58,587 bases of DNA from Segatella buccae ATCC 33574 (GCF_000184945.1 NZ_GL586311.1:1397603-1456189); one strand, 5' to 3'. Counted from the stretch's first letter, positions 1 to 8,660 are shown. Notes: generated by a model not told the origin, from the sequence alone. Numbers and translations are program-made.

Positions 1-8
1 CAGGTGGA

Positions 9-31
9 AATGACGGCATGACAGGAAAAAC
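9..31 (+). repeat. Interspersed intergenic repeat copy (TGACRGCATGACAGG family)
   Basis: The segment reads TGACGGCATGACAGG followed by AAAAAC. Near-identical copies lie at 42799-42819 (plus strand) and, inverted, at 40481-40501 and about 42730-42748. All four are intergenic. It is too long and too conserved to be chance, but its function is unknown. Confidence 0.6.
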
Positions 32-98
32 GGGAAAAACTTGATAACAGGTATTTAGGCATTCTTCGTTTGGTGCTTGATGCAATATTGTTGCGATA

Positions 99-1313
99 AT
101 GGCGTTATGGTGTTGTATGCAATGGACTGACCGAATACGGCAAATGAAGATACTTCTTGTTGCAGCTGCTGTGATGATAGCAGTTGCCAGTCTGCTTGTT
201 TCACATTTTCTTATTAGGGATTTAGCTTCAGAGGAGCGTCATCGCATGGAGGTTTGGGCCGAGGCCATGCGTTCATTGAATATGGCTGATGAGAATACCG
301 ACCTGAATCTGGTACTGAAAGTGATCAATGAGAATAATACTATTCCTGTCATAGTGCTGGACTCCAAAGGGGAGGCCCAGACCTTCAGAAACGTTGTGGG
401 ACTGGAAGGAGTAGATGATTTGGATAGTCTGAAGAAGGCTTCGAAATTGGGGAGAGAATGGTTGGAGGCCGGGAATAATATCAAGATAGAACTTGGTGGA
501 AAAGTTGGCGAAACATCTAATGCTGTCGGGCATGACTATATACAAGTGTGTTACGACGAGTCCCTGATGCTCAAGCGATTGGCTGTGTACCCCATAGTGC
601 AGTTGGGAGTCGTCATGGTATTTGTCGTCGTTGCCATTTTTGCCCTCTTGACCTCCAAGCGGGCAGAGCAGAATAAAATCTGGGTGGGACTTTCAAAGGA
701 GACAGCCCACCAGCTCGGAACTCCCATATCAAGTCTCATGGCATGGATGGAGATTCTAAAGGAGAGCTATCCGGAGGATGCTCTGATTCCGGAGATGGAT
801 AAAGATGTGAAGCGATTACAGCTGATTGCCGACCGTTTTTCAAAGATAGGGTCGCTTCCTGAGCCTGTTCCGGCGAGCTTGCATAATGTGCTTGACCATG
901 TGATGGATTATATGGTTCGGCGTACGTCCAATAAGGTGAAGATCGTTAAAATAATGCCCAAGGACAACATTATCATCAAACTCAATGCTTCTCTGTTTGA
1001 ATGGGTAATTGAAAATCTGGCCAAGAATGCCATTGATGCTATGGGGGGAGTTCCCGGTACAGTGACGTTGCGGGTGGAAGATGCCGGAGAGAAGGCAGTC
1101 ATAGAAGTTTCGGACACGGGAAGAGGCATCCGGAGGAAGGATGTGGGTAATGTTTTCCGTCCCGGTTTTACAACCAAAGAACGGGGATGGGGACTTGGAT
1201 TGAGCTTGGCCAAGCGTATCGTAGAAGAATACCACCACGGCAAAATATGGGTTAAAAGTTCGGAACTTGGCAAAGGAACCACTTTTCGGATTGAACTTCC
1301 TAAAGGAGAGTAA
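99..1313 (+). CDS. Membrane sensor histidine kinase
   Basis: This is a two-component sensor kinase of 404 residues in the inner membrane. Two hydrophobic stretches, near residues 16-36 and 166-185, flank an extracytoplasmic sensor of about 130 residues. The cytoplasmic part has the H-box ETAHQLGTP with the phospho-acceptor His, the N-box NLAKNAIDAM, the G1 box DTGRGI and the glycine-rich lid GWGLGLSLAKRI, so the kinase core is complete. No HAMP or PAS domain is obvious between the second membrane helix and the H-box. No response regulator is next to it inside the window, so it is either an orphan or its partner lies upstream. ATG at 144 (MKILLVAA...) begins exactly at the membrane helix and is a credible alternative start. 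Ligand unknown. Confidence 0.9.
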   Translation: MALWCCMQWTDRIRQMKILLVAAAVMIAVASLLVSHFLIRDLASEERHRMEVWAEAMRSLNMADENTDLNLVLKVINENNTIPVIVLDSKGEAQTFRNVVGLEGVDDLDSLKKASKLGREWLEAGNNIKIELGGKVGETSNAVGHDYIQVCYDESLMLKRLAVYPIVQLGVVMVFVVVAIFALLTSKRAEQNKIWVGLSKETAHQLGTPISSLMAWMEILKESYPEDALIPEMDKDVKRLQLIADRFSKIGSLPEPVPASLHNVLDHVMDYMVRRTSNKVKIVKIMPKDNIIIKLNASLFEWVIENLAKNAIDAMGGVPGTVTLRVEDAGEKAVIEVSDTGRGIRRKDVGNVFRPGFTTKERGWGLGLSLAKRIVEEYHHGKIWVKSSELGKGTTFRIELPKGE

Positions 1314-1478
1314 GTGCTTTTCCATCCTGTTCGGACGGTTTTGAACCTGTGCGATGATAGCTGTCCAATGGGAAACTTCGTGACACCGTATGTAGTACTA
1401 AGGTATGGAAAGATGTGGAAAATTGGGAAGCATCTAAATATTTTTACTCGTAGTGTAGCATAAATCAAAAAATATTCG

Positions 1479-1486
1479 TAACTTTG
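1479..1486 (+). promoter_or_regulatory. Promoter -7 box for the DUF177-rpmF-fabH unit
   Basis: TAACTTTG matches the Bacteroidetes -7 consensus TAnnTTTG. It ends only 10 bases before the ATG at 1497, which predicts a leader of a few bases. Confidence 0.6.
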
Positions 1487-1496
1487 CAGCCCGTAA

Positions 1497-2045
1497 ATGT
1501 GTAGTATAAAGTCTTTTAAGATAGATTTGAAAGCTTTGAAAGAAGGTGAAAACACCTTTGAGTATCAGCTTGCCGATGAATATTTTAAGGCTATTGAAGC
1601 CCCTGAGATTCAGCGGGGAAATTTGTCGTGCCACGTATCTGTACGCCGTTCGGAAGATTTCTTTGAGCTGAATTTCCATACAAAGGGTTTTGTACACATC
1701 CCATGTGATGTCTGTTTGGACGACATGGAACAGGCGATAGAGACGGATAACCGTCTTATAGCTAAGTTTGGAGAAAACTACTCGGAAGAAGATGAGCTCG
1801 TGACGGTGGCTGAGGACGAAGGAATACTCGATATCGCATGGTTCATCTATGAATTTATAGTACTCAACATTCCCATCAGGCATGTGCATGCACCTGGAAA
1901 ATGTAACTCTGCCATGATTGACGTGCTGAACCACTTTTCGCCTTTGGGTGAAGAGCCGTCTGCCGCCCGAAGCGGTGAGGATAATGATGAGCAGACTATG
2001 GATCCACGCTGGGCGGCACTTTCCAATTTGAAAATTGAAGATTAA
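1497..2045 (+). CDS. DUF177 (YceD-like) family protein
   Basis: The protein has 182 residues and starts MCSIKSFKIDLKALKEGENTFEYQL, which is the usual opening of the Bacteroidetes DUF177 family. A CxxC pair (PCDVCLDDME) sits near residue 75, as in that family. DUF177/YceD genes are classically placed just upstream of rpmF, and here rpmF begins 27 bases later. The family is linked to 23S rRNA or ribosome accumulation in plants and bacteria, but a precise biochemical role cannot be read from sequence. The C-terminus is acidic (GEDNDEQTMDPRW) and ends in NLKIED. The short distance to the promoter suggests translation from a nearly leaderless message. Confidence 0.85.
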   Translation: MCSIKSFKIDLKALKEGENTFEYQLADEYFKAIEAPEIQRGNLSCHVSVRRSEDFFELNFHTKGFVHIPCDVCLDDMEQAIETDNRLIAKFGENYSEEDELVTVAEDEGILDIAWFIYEFIVLNIPIRHVHAPGKCNSAMIDVLNHFSPLGEEPSAARSGEDNDEQTMDPRWAALSNLKIED

Positions 2046-2072
2046 AAAAATAAAAATTAAAGATTTACAATT

Positions 2073-2258
2073 ATGGCACATCCTAAAAGAAGACAGTCCA
2101 AGACCCGTACACTCAAGAGAAGAACTCATGATAAGGCAGTAGTCCCGACATTGGCCACATGCCCTAACTGCGGTGCCTATTATGTGTATCACACAGTTTG
2201 CCCCACTTGCGGCTACTATAGAGGCAAGGTCGCTATTGTTAAGGAAACTGCTGAATAA
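2073..2258 (+). CDS. rpmF: 50S ribosomal protein L32
   Basis: This is a 61-residue large-subunit ribosomal protein starting MAHPKRRQSKTRTLKRRTHD, the usual basic L32 opening. Two CxxC pairs (CPNC and CPTC) form the zinc ribbon, so this is the zinc-binding rather than the zinc-independent paralogue. It lies between DUF177 and fabH. Its TAA stop shares one base with the fabH ATG (TAATG), so translation of the two is probably coupled. This rpmF-fabH linkage ties ribosome production to fatty-acid initiation and is common in bacteria. Confidence 0.97.
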   Translation: MAHPKRRQSKTRTLKRRTHDKAVVPTLATCPNCGAYYVYHTVCPTCGYYRGKVAIVKETAE

Positions 2259-3277
2259 TGGGCAAAATCAACGCAATAATCACGGGTATTGGCGGATACG
2301 TGCCTGACTATATCCTCAACAACGAGGAACTGTCGCGCATGGTGGATACCAATGACGAGTGGATTATGGCGCGTGTGGGTATCAAGGAACGGCGTATTCT
2401 CACCGAAGAAGGTCTCGGCACGAGTTACATGGCCCGTAAGGCAGCCAAGCAACTCATCCAGAAGACAGGCGTTGACCCTGACACGATAGATGCACTCATC
2501 GTGACCACCACCACTCCTGATTATAAGTTTCCTTCCACGGCTTCCATCGTGATTGGGAAGTTGGGGCTGAAAAATGCCTTTGCTTTCGATTTCGAGGCTG
2601 CTTGCTGTGGTTTCCTCTATTCGCTTGATGTTGCCGCATCCATGATACAGAGTGGTCGCTACAAGCGGATTGTTGTGATAGGTGCCGACAAGATGTCGTC
2701 GCTGGTTGACTATACCGATCGTGCCACTTGTGTATTGTTTGGTGATGGAGCCGCAGCCGTACTCTTAGAGGCTACGGAAGAGGAGAACATCGGATATCAG
2801 AATTCTTTTCTCCGTACCGATGGTATCGGGCTTCCGTTCTTACACATGAAAGCAGGTGGCTCTGTTTGTCCGACTTCTCAGTTTACGGTAGACCATCGTC
2901 TTCATTACCTCTACCAAGAGGGACGGACGGTGTTCCGCTATGCTGTGACGGACATGAGCAACGACGTGATGAAAGTCATGGAGGCCAACAACCTGACGGC
3001 AGACGATGTGAAATGGGTTGTGCCGCATGAGGCCAATCTTCGTATTATCGAGGCCGTGACTAAGCGTGCAGGTTTGCCCATGGACAAGGTGGCTGTCAAC
3101 ATCGACCATTACGGCAACACCAGTGCCGCCACGATTCCGTTGGCCCTTTGGGACTATGAAAGCCAGTTGAACAAAGGTGACAATATCATCTTTACGGCTT
3201 TCGGAGCCGGTTTTGTGCATGGAGCTTCCTTCTACAAGTGGGCTTACGACGGTGCAAAGGCTGTGACAAAGAAATAA
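2258..3277 (+). CDS. fabH: 3-oxoacyl-[ACP] synthase III
   Basis: FabH condenses a short acyl-CoA with malonyl-ACP to start type II fatty-acid synthesis in the cytoplasm. The protein has 339 residues, the normal length. The Cys-His-Asn catalytic triad is visible: Cys within FEAACCGFLYS, His within VPHEANLRI and Asn within YGNTSAATI. The motif GDGAAAVLLE and the C-terminal GFGAG-like AFGAGFVHG segment are typical of the thiolase fold. The start overlaps the rpmF stop by one base. A strong terminator follows at 3301-3340, so DUF177-rpmF-fabH is probably one transcript. Confidence 0.96.
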   Translation: MGKINAIITGIGGYVPDYILNNEELSRMVDTNDEWIMARVGIKERRILTEEGLGTSYMARKAAKQLIQKTGVDPDTIDALIVTTTTPDYKFPSTASIVIGKLGLKNAFAFDFEAACCGFLYSLDVAASMIQSGRYKRIVVIGADKMSSLVDYTDRATCVLFGDGAAAVLLEATEEENIGYQNSFLRTDGIGLPFLHMKAGGSVCPTSQFTVDHRLHYLYQEGRTVFRYAVTDMSNDVMKVMEANNLTADDVKWVVPHEANLRIIEAVTKRAGLPMDKVAVNIDHYGNTSAATIPLALWDYESQLNKGDNIIFTAFGAGFVHGASFYKWAYDGAKAVTKK

Positions 3278-3300
3278 ACGCATTAAACAGAACTACAGAT

Positions 3301-3340
3301 AACGCATCCTTTCTTGCTAAATCGGGAAGGATGCGTTTTT
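3301..3340 (+). terminator. Rho-independent terminator after fabH
   Basis: A perfect 11-bp stem (3301-3311 with 3327-3337, AACGCATCCTT / AAGGATGCGTT) is followed by a run of T. Confidence 0.85.
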
Positions 3341-3412
3341 CGGTTGTGGGTATTGTTTGGAAAAGACAGGTAAATCCCAATAAGAATAGAGGACGAACGA
3401 ATAAAGGAAAAT

Positions 3413-4294
3413 ATGCATAAGGCAGGATTTGTGAATATCGTCGGCAATCCGAATGTGGGTAAGTCGACATTGATGAACCAACTCGTTGGCGAGCGGATAT
3501 CGATCGCTACATTCAAGGCACAGACCACGCGGCATCGCATTATGGGAATCGTGAACACTGAAGACACACAGATAGTGTTCTCGGATACGCCCGGTGTGTT
3601 GAAACCCAATTACAAAATGCAGGAGATGATGCTTGCTTTCTCCGAAAGTGCTTTGGCCGATGCCGATGTGTTGCTTTATGTGACTGATGTGGTAGAGAAT
3701 CCCGAAAAGAATGTGGATTTTCTTGATAAGGTGAAGAAAATGTCCATTCCGGTGCTGCTGCTTATCAATAAGATTGACGAGAGCGACCAGAAAAAGCTGG
3801 GCGATCTGGTGGAGAAATGGCACTCGTTGTTGCCCAATGCGGAGATTCTGCCCATTTCGGCCAAGAATAAGTTTGGCGTGGATATGCTCATGCGCCGTAT
3901 TAAGGAGCTGTTGCCCGAGTCACCTGCCTATTTCGACAAAGACCAGCTGACGGACAAACCGGCTAAATTCTTCGTTTCAGAGATAGTCCGAGAGAAGATT
4001 CTGCTCTATTACGACAAGGAGATTCCCTACTCGGTTGAAGTGAGTGTGGAGCGTTTCAAGGAAGACGAGCATAAGATACATATCAATGTGGTGATCTATG
4101 TGGAACGTGACTCCCAAAAAGGTATCATCATCGGGCATCAGGGTGTGGCCCTCAAGAAAGTGAGCAGTGAAGCACGTAAGGCACTGGAAAAGTTTTTCGA
4201 CAAGAAGATTTTCCTTGAAACTTTCGTGAAGGTGGATAAGGACTGGCGCAGTTCGCAAAAGGAATTGAAGCATTTCGGGTATAATCCGGAGTGA
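3413..4294 (+). CDS. era: GTPase Era
   Basis: Era is an essential GTPase that binds 16S rRNA near its 3' end and helps 30S assembly. The protein has 293 residues. The G1 loop GNPNVGKST, G2/G3 (FSDTPGV), G4 (NKID) and G5 (ISAKN) are all present. A C-terminal KH RNA-binding domain contains VVIYVERDSQKGIIIGHQG. The start ATG at 3413 lies just after a purine-rich stretch. It stands next to der, a second ribosome-assembly GTPase, as in many Bacteroidetes. Confidence 0.96.
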   Translation: MHKAGFVNIVGNPNVGKSTLMNQLVGERISIATFKAQTTRHRIMGIVNTEDTQIVFSDTPGVLKPNYKMQEMMLAFSESALADADVLLYVTDVVENPEKNVDFLDKVKKMSIPVLLLINKIDESDQKKLGDLVEKWHSLLPNAEILPISAKNKFGVDMLMRRIKELLPESPAYFDKDQLTDKPAKFFVSEIVREKILLYYDKEIPYSVEVSVERFKEDEHKIHINVVIYVERDSQKGIIIGHQGVALKKVSSEARKALEKFFDKKIFLETFVKVDKDWRSSQKELKHFGYNPE

Positions 4295-4325
4295 GAAAGT
4301 AAAAGTCTCACCACAAAAAGAAATA

Positions 4326-4333
4326 TAATTTTG
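4326..4333 (+). promoter_or_regulatory. Promoter -7 box for der
   Basis: TAATTTTG matches TAnnTTTG. A small hairpin (CTCGC at about 4362 with GCGAG at about 4374) lies in the leader before der. Confidence 0.45.
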
Positions 4334-4417
4334 GCCCTGAATGTATGGAGGGTATTACTCTCGCTGCTTAAGCGAGGGCCGAAGAATGTATAACTTCAGA
4401 AATTAAAACAACAAAAA

Positions 4418-5731
4418 ATGGCAAGTTTAGTAGCTATTGTTGGCCGCCCCAATGTGGGTAAGTCAACACTTTTCAATCGATTGACCCAAAGTCGCCGGGC
4501 CATTGTCAGCGACACAGCCGGTACGACTCGCGACCGCCAGTATGGCAAGTGCCAATGGAACGGACGTGAATTTTCGGTTGTCGATACCGGCGGTTGGGTG
4601 GTCAAGTCAGACGATATTTTCGAAGATGCCATCCGACGGCAGGTGCTTGTGGCCACAGAGGAGGCCGACCTTGTGCTGTTTTTGGTAGATGTCAGTACCG
4701 GTGTGACCGACTGGGATGAAGACGTGGCGATGATTCTGCGTCGCACGAAGCTGCCCGTCATCCTCGTGGCCAACAAGGTGGATAATAGTTCCGAATATTA
4801 CGAGGCAGCCGAATTTTACAAACTGGGACTTGGCGATCCTCATTGCATCAGCGCCGCCACAGGCGGTGGTACGGGTGACTTGCTCGACCTGATACTTGAG
4901 AAGATGCAGCCTAAGGAAGAGGAGGAACTCGAAGACGATATTCCCCGCTTTGCCGTGGTTGGGCGTCCTAATGTGGGAAAGTCGAGTATCATCAACGCCT
5001 TTATCGGAGAAGACCGCAATATTGTGACCGAAATAGCCGGTACCACGCGCGACAGCATCTACACCCGTTACGACAAGTTCGGCTTCGACTTCTATCTTGT
5101 CGATACTGCCGGCATACGGCGCAAGAACAAGGTGAGTGAGGATTTGGAGTTCTACAGCGTGATGCGTTCCATCCGGGCCATCGAAAATTCGGATGTTTGT
5201 ATCCTCATGATTGATGCCACGAGGGGCATTGAGACTCAGGATATGAATATCTTCCAGTTGATACAGAAGAACAACAAGTCGCTTGTTGTTGTTGTCAACA
5301 AGTGGGATCTGGTGGAAGACAAGACCCAGAAGGTTATCGACACCTTCGAGAATGCCATCCGTGCGCGCATGGCTCCATTTGTGGATTTCCCCATCATCTT
5401 TTCGTCGGCTGTCACCAAGCAGCGCATTTTCAAGGTACTTGAAACAGCCAAGCAAGTGTATCTCAACCGTAAGATCCGTGTGGGTACATCGAAACTCAAC
5501 GAAGTGATGTTGCCCATCATCGAGGCCTATCCACCGCAGAGCATCAAGGGTAAATATATCAAAATCAAGTATTGCACGCAGTTGCCCAACACGCAGATTC
5601 CCTCTTTTGTGTTCTATGCCAATCTGCCGCAGTATGTGAAAGAGAACTATCGGCGCTTTCTCGAAAACAAGATTCGCGAAAACTGGTCGATGCATGGTTG
5701 CCCCATCAATGTGTTCGTGCGGCAGAAATAG
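4418..5731 (+). CDS. der: GTPase Der (EngA), double G-domain
   Basis: Der is a 50S ribosome-assembly GTPase with two tandem G domains and a C-terminal KH-like domain. The 437 residues fit the family. The two P-loops are visible as GRPNVGKST near residue 9 and GRPNVGKSS near residue 182, each followed by DTAGT/DTGG or DTAGI switch motifs and NKVD or NKWD. The acidic linker EEEELEDD between the G domains is typical. The 124-base gap from era carries its own promoter box, so the two GTPases may be expressed separately. Confidence 0.97.
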   Translation: MASLVAIVGRPNVGKSTLFNRLTQSRRAIVSDTAGTTRDRQYGKCQWNGREFSVVDTGGWVVKSDDIFEDAIRRQVLVATEEADLVLFLVDVSTGVTDWDEDVAMILRRTKLPVILVANKVDNSSEYYEAAEFYKLGLGDPHCISAATGGGTGDLLDLILEKMQPKEEEELEDDIPRFAVVGRPNVGKSSIINAFIGEDRNIVTEIAGTTRDSIYTRYDKFGFDFYLVDTAGIRRKNKVSEDLEFYSVMRSIRAIENSDVCILMIDATRGIETQDMNIFQLIQKNNKSLVVVVNKWDLVEDKTQKVIDTFENAIRARMAPFVDFPIIFSSAVTKQRIFKVLETAKQVYLNRKIRVGTSKLNEVMLPIIEAYPPQSIKGKYIKIKYCTQLPNTQIPSFVFYANLPQYVKENYRRFLENKIRENWSMHGCPINVFVRQK

Positions 5732-5759
5732 CTCTCGCGGCATCATATTGCGTCCCATC

Positions 5760-5800
5760 AATGCACATCCGCCCGTCATGGGTAGATGTGCATTTCGCTT
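5760..5800 (+). terminator. Hairpin after der, probable terminator
   Basis: A perfect 10-bp stem pairs 5760-5769 (AATGCACATC) with 5785-5794 (GATGTGCATT). The loop holds a further CCC/GGG pairing. The T-tract that follows (TTCGCTTTTC) is weak. Confidence 0.6.
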
Positions 5801-5951
5801 TTCTGTGGCCAGTTTGTTGCGAGATTCAGGAAAAAAAAGTATATTTGCCGTGTTTCGGGTGATTTGCTTCCAGCTTTTATGCCTGTCGGTGTGAGATGAA
5901 GGGAGGCCCCCACTCATTTGTGATGACAAAACCAATAAACAACATGTCCCT

Positions 5952-6284
5952 ATGGCTTGTAGACAAGAATTTGTAGATTTTGTGGCAGAACAGGCTTCTG
6001 CAGCGGGAGAAATCTTCTGCCGGAAGATGTTCGGTGGCTACGGAATGTATTGTAACTCCGTTTTCGTGGGAGTGATTTGTGATGACAAACTCTTTCTGAA
6101 AGTGACGGAGGAGGCTGCACCCTTGCTGAAAGAGAAGCTTCTGGAACCGCCCTACGATGGTGCCAAGCCCTGTTTCTATATTCCCGATCTTGACGACCGC
6201 GACTATGTCTCTGCTTTAGTTGCCGCCACTTTTAGAGCATTGGAAAAGGGAGGAGGCAAGAAGCGGAAAGCTAACAAAAAATGA
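5952..6284 (+). CDS. TfoX/Sxy N-terminal-domain protein
   Basis: This small protein of 110 residues contains the TfoX N-terminal domain signature: RKMFGGYGMYCNSVFVGVICDDKLFLKV near residues 24-51, then KPCFYIPDLDD. In Gammaproteobacteria TfoX/Sxy activates competence genes with CRP, but the isolated N-terminal domain is common across bacteria with no proven job, so a competence role should not be assumed. The C-terminus is very basic (KGGGKKRKANKK), which could favour nucleic-acid contact. It is a single gene, with a separate promoter before the next lipoprotein. Confidence 0.85.
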   Translation: MACRQEFVDFVAEQASAAGEIFCRKMFGGYGMYCNSVFVGVICDDKLFLKVTEEAAPLLKEKLLEPPYDGAKPCFYIPDLDDRDYVSALVAATFRALEKGGGKKRKANKK

Positions 6285-6336
6285 CACAACCGGCATTACT
6301 GCCGGCCAAAAGTTGCTTTTTCCGGGATAAAATCCG

Positions 6337-6344
6337 TATCTTTG
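6337..6344 (+). promoter_or_regulatory. Promoter -7 box for the small lipoprotein gene
   Basis: TATCTTTG matches TAnnTTTG exactly, with a TTG-containing -33 region near 6313. The gene starts at 6372. Confidence 0.65.
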
Positions 6345-6371
6345 CGACACCTTATGTAAAAAGAGAAGACG

Positions 6372-6758
6372 ATGAGAAAACTTTTATATTTTCCGGTACT
6401 TATACTTGCCTTGGCATGCACGTCCGCTCCCGATGCCGGAGAGTTGGCCGCTGTGGCTGCCAAGGGCTGTTACGACTTGTTGATTGAAGGCAAATACGAC
6501 GACTATGTGGCCGGCCGGTACACCCCCGACTCCATTCCCGACAGCTATCGTGAACAGCTCGTCACCAATGCCAAGATGTTTGCCGGCCAGCAGCAGGACG
6601 AGCATCGTGGCATCAAAGAGGTGAGAATCGTCAATGCCAAGGCCGATACGGCACGCCACACGGCCCAAGTGTTTCTGGTGTTTTCATACGGTGACAGCAC
6701 GAGTGAGGAGGTCATGGTGCCTATGGTGGAGCATCGGGGAGTTTGGAAAATGAAATGA
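6372..6758 (+). CDS. Small secreted lipoprotein, DUF4878-like
   Basis: The 128-residue protein opens MRKLLYFPVLILALACTS, a lipoprotein signal peptide with the modified Cys near residue 16. The mature part (residues 17-128) has the small alpha+beta layout of DUF4878/NTF2-like lipoproteins: a helix with a short tract resembling LLIEGKYDDYVAG, then beta-strands ending VEHRGVWKMK. Many such Bacteroidetes lipoproteins have no known function. It probably faces the periplasm or the outer membrane. It has its own promoter and no operon partner. Confidence 0.7.
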   Translation: MRKLLYFPVLILALACTSAPDAGELAAVAAKGCYDLLIEGKYDDYVAGRYTPDSIPDSYREQLVTNAKMFAGQQQDEHRGIKEVRIVNAKADTARHTAQVFLVFSYGDSTSEEVMVPMVEHRGVWKMK

Positions 6759-7044
6759 CCCACTCGCTTATTCCCGTATGCTGCACGTTTCCGGAGTAGA
6801 CGGGCGTATAGTGGGAAGTATTAAAAGAAATGAAAAAGCATGACATGAAAAACATGGACATCCGGTGCGTAAGATGAAAACGACCGTCCAAAATGCCAAA
6901 AACATCGGAAAAGCATTCCCAGTGTAGCCCTTTGATAAGGTGAAAGAGCCACACTGAAAGTTCGAAATGGCCGTAGTGAGAAACTGAAAGAGGCCCTTTT
7001 AGCTCCTCGAATGGCTGTTGCGAGATATTGGAAAACCCGGAAAC
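6759..7044. other. Gene-free intergenic stretch
   Basis: I see no coding region or RNA gene here. A weak imperfect direct repeat is visible around 6960-7035: TCGAAATGGCCGTAGTGAG near 6962 and TCGAATGGCTGTTGCGAG near 7006, each followed by an A/T/G-rich run. This may be a decayed duplicated sequence. Confidence 0.4.
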
Positions 7045-7074
7045 AAAAAAAGAGAAGCACCTGCGTACTTCTCT
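7045..7074 (-). terminator. Terminator downstream of mlaF
   Basis: On the minus strand a 10-bp stem (7065-7074 with 7051-7060, one G-U pair) with a four-base loop is followed by seven T. It lies about 150 bases after the mlaF stop. Confidence 0.75.
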
Positions 7075-7227
7075 TGCTTATGCAAAGATAACCCTAAAAA
7101 AGCCCGAATGCAAATGCGTAGCGAATTTGTTTGACATCGTATCGGAGGGATATATGGTGTCAGCTTCAGCGGTCAGGCCGAATCACCTATCCACAGCTAT
7201 GTCGCCGCTTTTCTTTCCTTCCTATGG

Positions 7228-8004
7228 TCAGCCTTCTTTTTTCTCTTCTTCCATCTCCACTTCTTTCACTTTTCTGAACAGGTCGCTGGCAAACACCAGG
7301 TCGTTGAGCTTCTCATTGGTGGAGTTCATCACATCGTCTTTCGTACCCTGCCACTCTTTCCGTCCTTTATAGATGAAGCAGATGTTCTCCCCGATGCCCA
7401 TCACCGAGTTCATGTCGTGGGTGTTGATGATGGTCGTCATGCCAAACTCTTTGGTGATGCCCGATAGCAGATCGTCAATCACGAGCGAAGTCTTCGGGTC
7501 GAGTCCGGAGTTGGGCTCGTCGCAAAAGAGATACTTGGGATTCATCACGATGGCCCGTGCTATGGCCACACGTTTCTGCATACCACCCGATATTTCGCCC
7601 GGAAACTTCTGCTGTGCGTCAATGAGGTTCACCCGGTCAAGGCATTCCTGCGCCCGCTTTGTGCGTTCGCGCAGATTCATCGTGGAGAACATATCGAGCG
7701 GGAACATCACGTTTTCGAGTACAGTCTGCGAGTCGAATAGGGCTGCATTCTGAAAAATCATACCCATTTCGCGTCGCATTCTGACTTTCTCTTTCTTGCT
7801 CATCTGCACGAAGTTACGCCCATCATAGAGCACTTCGCCCTCTGTGGGGTCGAGCAGGCCCACAAGATTCTTCATCAGCACGGTTTTTCCCGAACCGCTC
7901 TGGCCGATAATCAGATTGGTCTTGCCGGTTTCAAACTTGACATTGATGTCGTTCAACACCGTTTTGTCACCAAAGGATTTTGTAAGATGTTTTACTTCGA
8001 TCAT
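7228..8004 (-). CDS. Phospholipid-transport ABC ATPase, MlaF-like
   Basis: This is the ATPase of an Mla/MCE-type lipid transporter acting at the inner membrane. The 258 residues hold Walker A (GQSGSGKTVLMK), the Q-loop (IFQNAALFDS), the ABC signature (ISGGMQKRVAIARA), Walker B (YLFCDEPNSGLDP) and the switch His (NTHDMNSV). EPNSGLDP is the form seen in MlaF relatives. The partner permease gene (8661-9407) is upstream in the same direction, but a 656-base insertion with another gene separates them. The ATG at 8004 is only 8 bases from the inner edge of the left inverted-repeat arm (8013-8057), so its ribosome-binding site abuts that arm. No MCE-domain (mlaD) gene follows. Confidence 0.9.
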   Translation of the reverse strand: MIEVKHLTKSFGDKTVLNDINVKFETGKTNLIIGQSGSGKTVLMKNLVGLLDPTEGEVLYDGRNFVQMSKKEKVRMRREMGMIFQNAALFDSQTVLENVMFPLDMFSTMNLRERTKRAQECLDRVNLIDAQQKFPGEISGGMQKRVAIARAIVMNPKYLFCDEPNSGLDPKTSLVIDDLLSGITKEFGMTTIINTHDMNSVMGIGENICFIYKGRKEWQGTKDDVMNSTNEKLNDLVFASDLFRKVKEVEMEEEKKEG

Positions 8005-8012
8005 ATTTCTCG

Positions 8013-8057
8013 GGGAGTTAAAGGGAGTTAAGGAGTTAAAGGGAGTTAAGACAACAG
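8013..8057 (+). repeat. Left arm of 45-bp inverted repeat (GGAGTTAAAG units)
   Basis: The arm is built of four tandem 8-10-base units of the type GGGAGTTAAA/GGAGTTAAG. It is the reverse complement of 8602-8646 with one mismatch in 45 bases; the outer 38 bases (8013-8050 against 8609-8646) match perfectly. Confidence 0.95.
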
Positions 8058-8136
8058 TCTTGGGGTGAAAGGGGCTGCTTGTCCGTACTCCATTTTCTTT
8101 GTTTTTCGTTTATTGTGGATGTAGAGATGTTTGTAT

Positions 8137-8532
8137 TTATATTTTTTGTTCTAAAGCCCTATTGTTGATGATGCCATTGCAATAAGCATTCAGTAATTTG
8201 CTTGCTTCTGTTATGCTGTCATATAACAGATGAAATTGATCGCGATTTATATAATTCAGGTCTCTGGATAAGATGATATAATCTCTGCATTCCTCCAAAC
8301 TTCCTTGTGCAATGTTCATGAATCGCAATTTGTCTTGTCTTCCGACCTTCTTGTATCCTTCGGCTATATTAGCTTCAATGGATACAGCTGCTCTGCGAAA
8401 CTGTGAAGTGAGGCCAAATCTTTCTTCATCAGGAAACAATTTGGTTATTTGATATACAAGCAAGACAAAAGCATGAGCTTTTTGCCATGCAATAATGCTT
8501 TCAAAGCAGAAAGTATAATCTTTCGAATTCAT
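8137..8532 (-). CDS. Four-helix-bundle (S23 / rRNA intervening-sequence type) protein
   Basis: The 131-residue protein carries the hallmarks of the four-helix-bundle family first found in 23S rRNA intervening sequences: a helix beginning ESIIAWQKAHAFVLLVYQIT, then FPDEERFGLTSQFRRAAVS, IEANIAEGY and QGSLEECRDYI. Family members bind nucleic acid or act as accessory proteins (Avd) of diversity-generating retroelements, but no reverse transcriptase or template repeat is present here. The gene has the same direction as mlaE and mlaF and lies between them, framed on both sides by the arms of a 45-bp inverted repeat. In an mlaE-mlaF transcript those arms would pair and hold this ORF in the loop, the same arrangement as an rRNA IVS. 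Its composition is more AT-rich than the flanking mla genes, which suggests insertion. Confidence 0.92.
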   Translation of the reverse strand: MNSKDYTFCFESIIAWQKAHAFVLLVYQITKLFPDEERFGLTSQFRRAAVSIEANIAEGYKKVGRQDKLRFMNIAQGSLEECRDYIILSRDLNYINRDQFHLLYDSITEASKLLNAYCNGIINNRALEQKI

Positions 8533-8601
8533 GTGCCTGCAACTATGTTAATGTGTAAAGATTCTCATGCTTAGACAGACACCCCTTTTTCATCTTCGAA
8601 G

Positions 8602-8646
8602 CTGATGTCTTAACTCCCTTTAACTCCTTAACTCCCTTTAACTCCC
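8602..8646 (-). repeat. Right arm of 45-bp inverted repeat (TTAACTCC units)
   Basis: This arm pairs with 8013-8057 with one mismatch. It ends 14 bases before the mlaE stop codon side (8661), so the whole inserted unit spans almost exactly the mlaE-mlaF gap. Confidence 0.95.
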
Positions 8647-8660
8647 AAGACAGGGGGCCG

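Noticed and set aside
8137..8532. Accessory gene (Avd) of a diversity-generating retroelement
   Set aside because: The protein is of the same fold, but no reverse transcriptase, template repeat or variable repeat is nearby.
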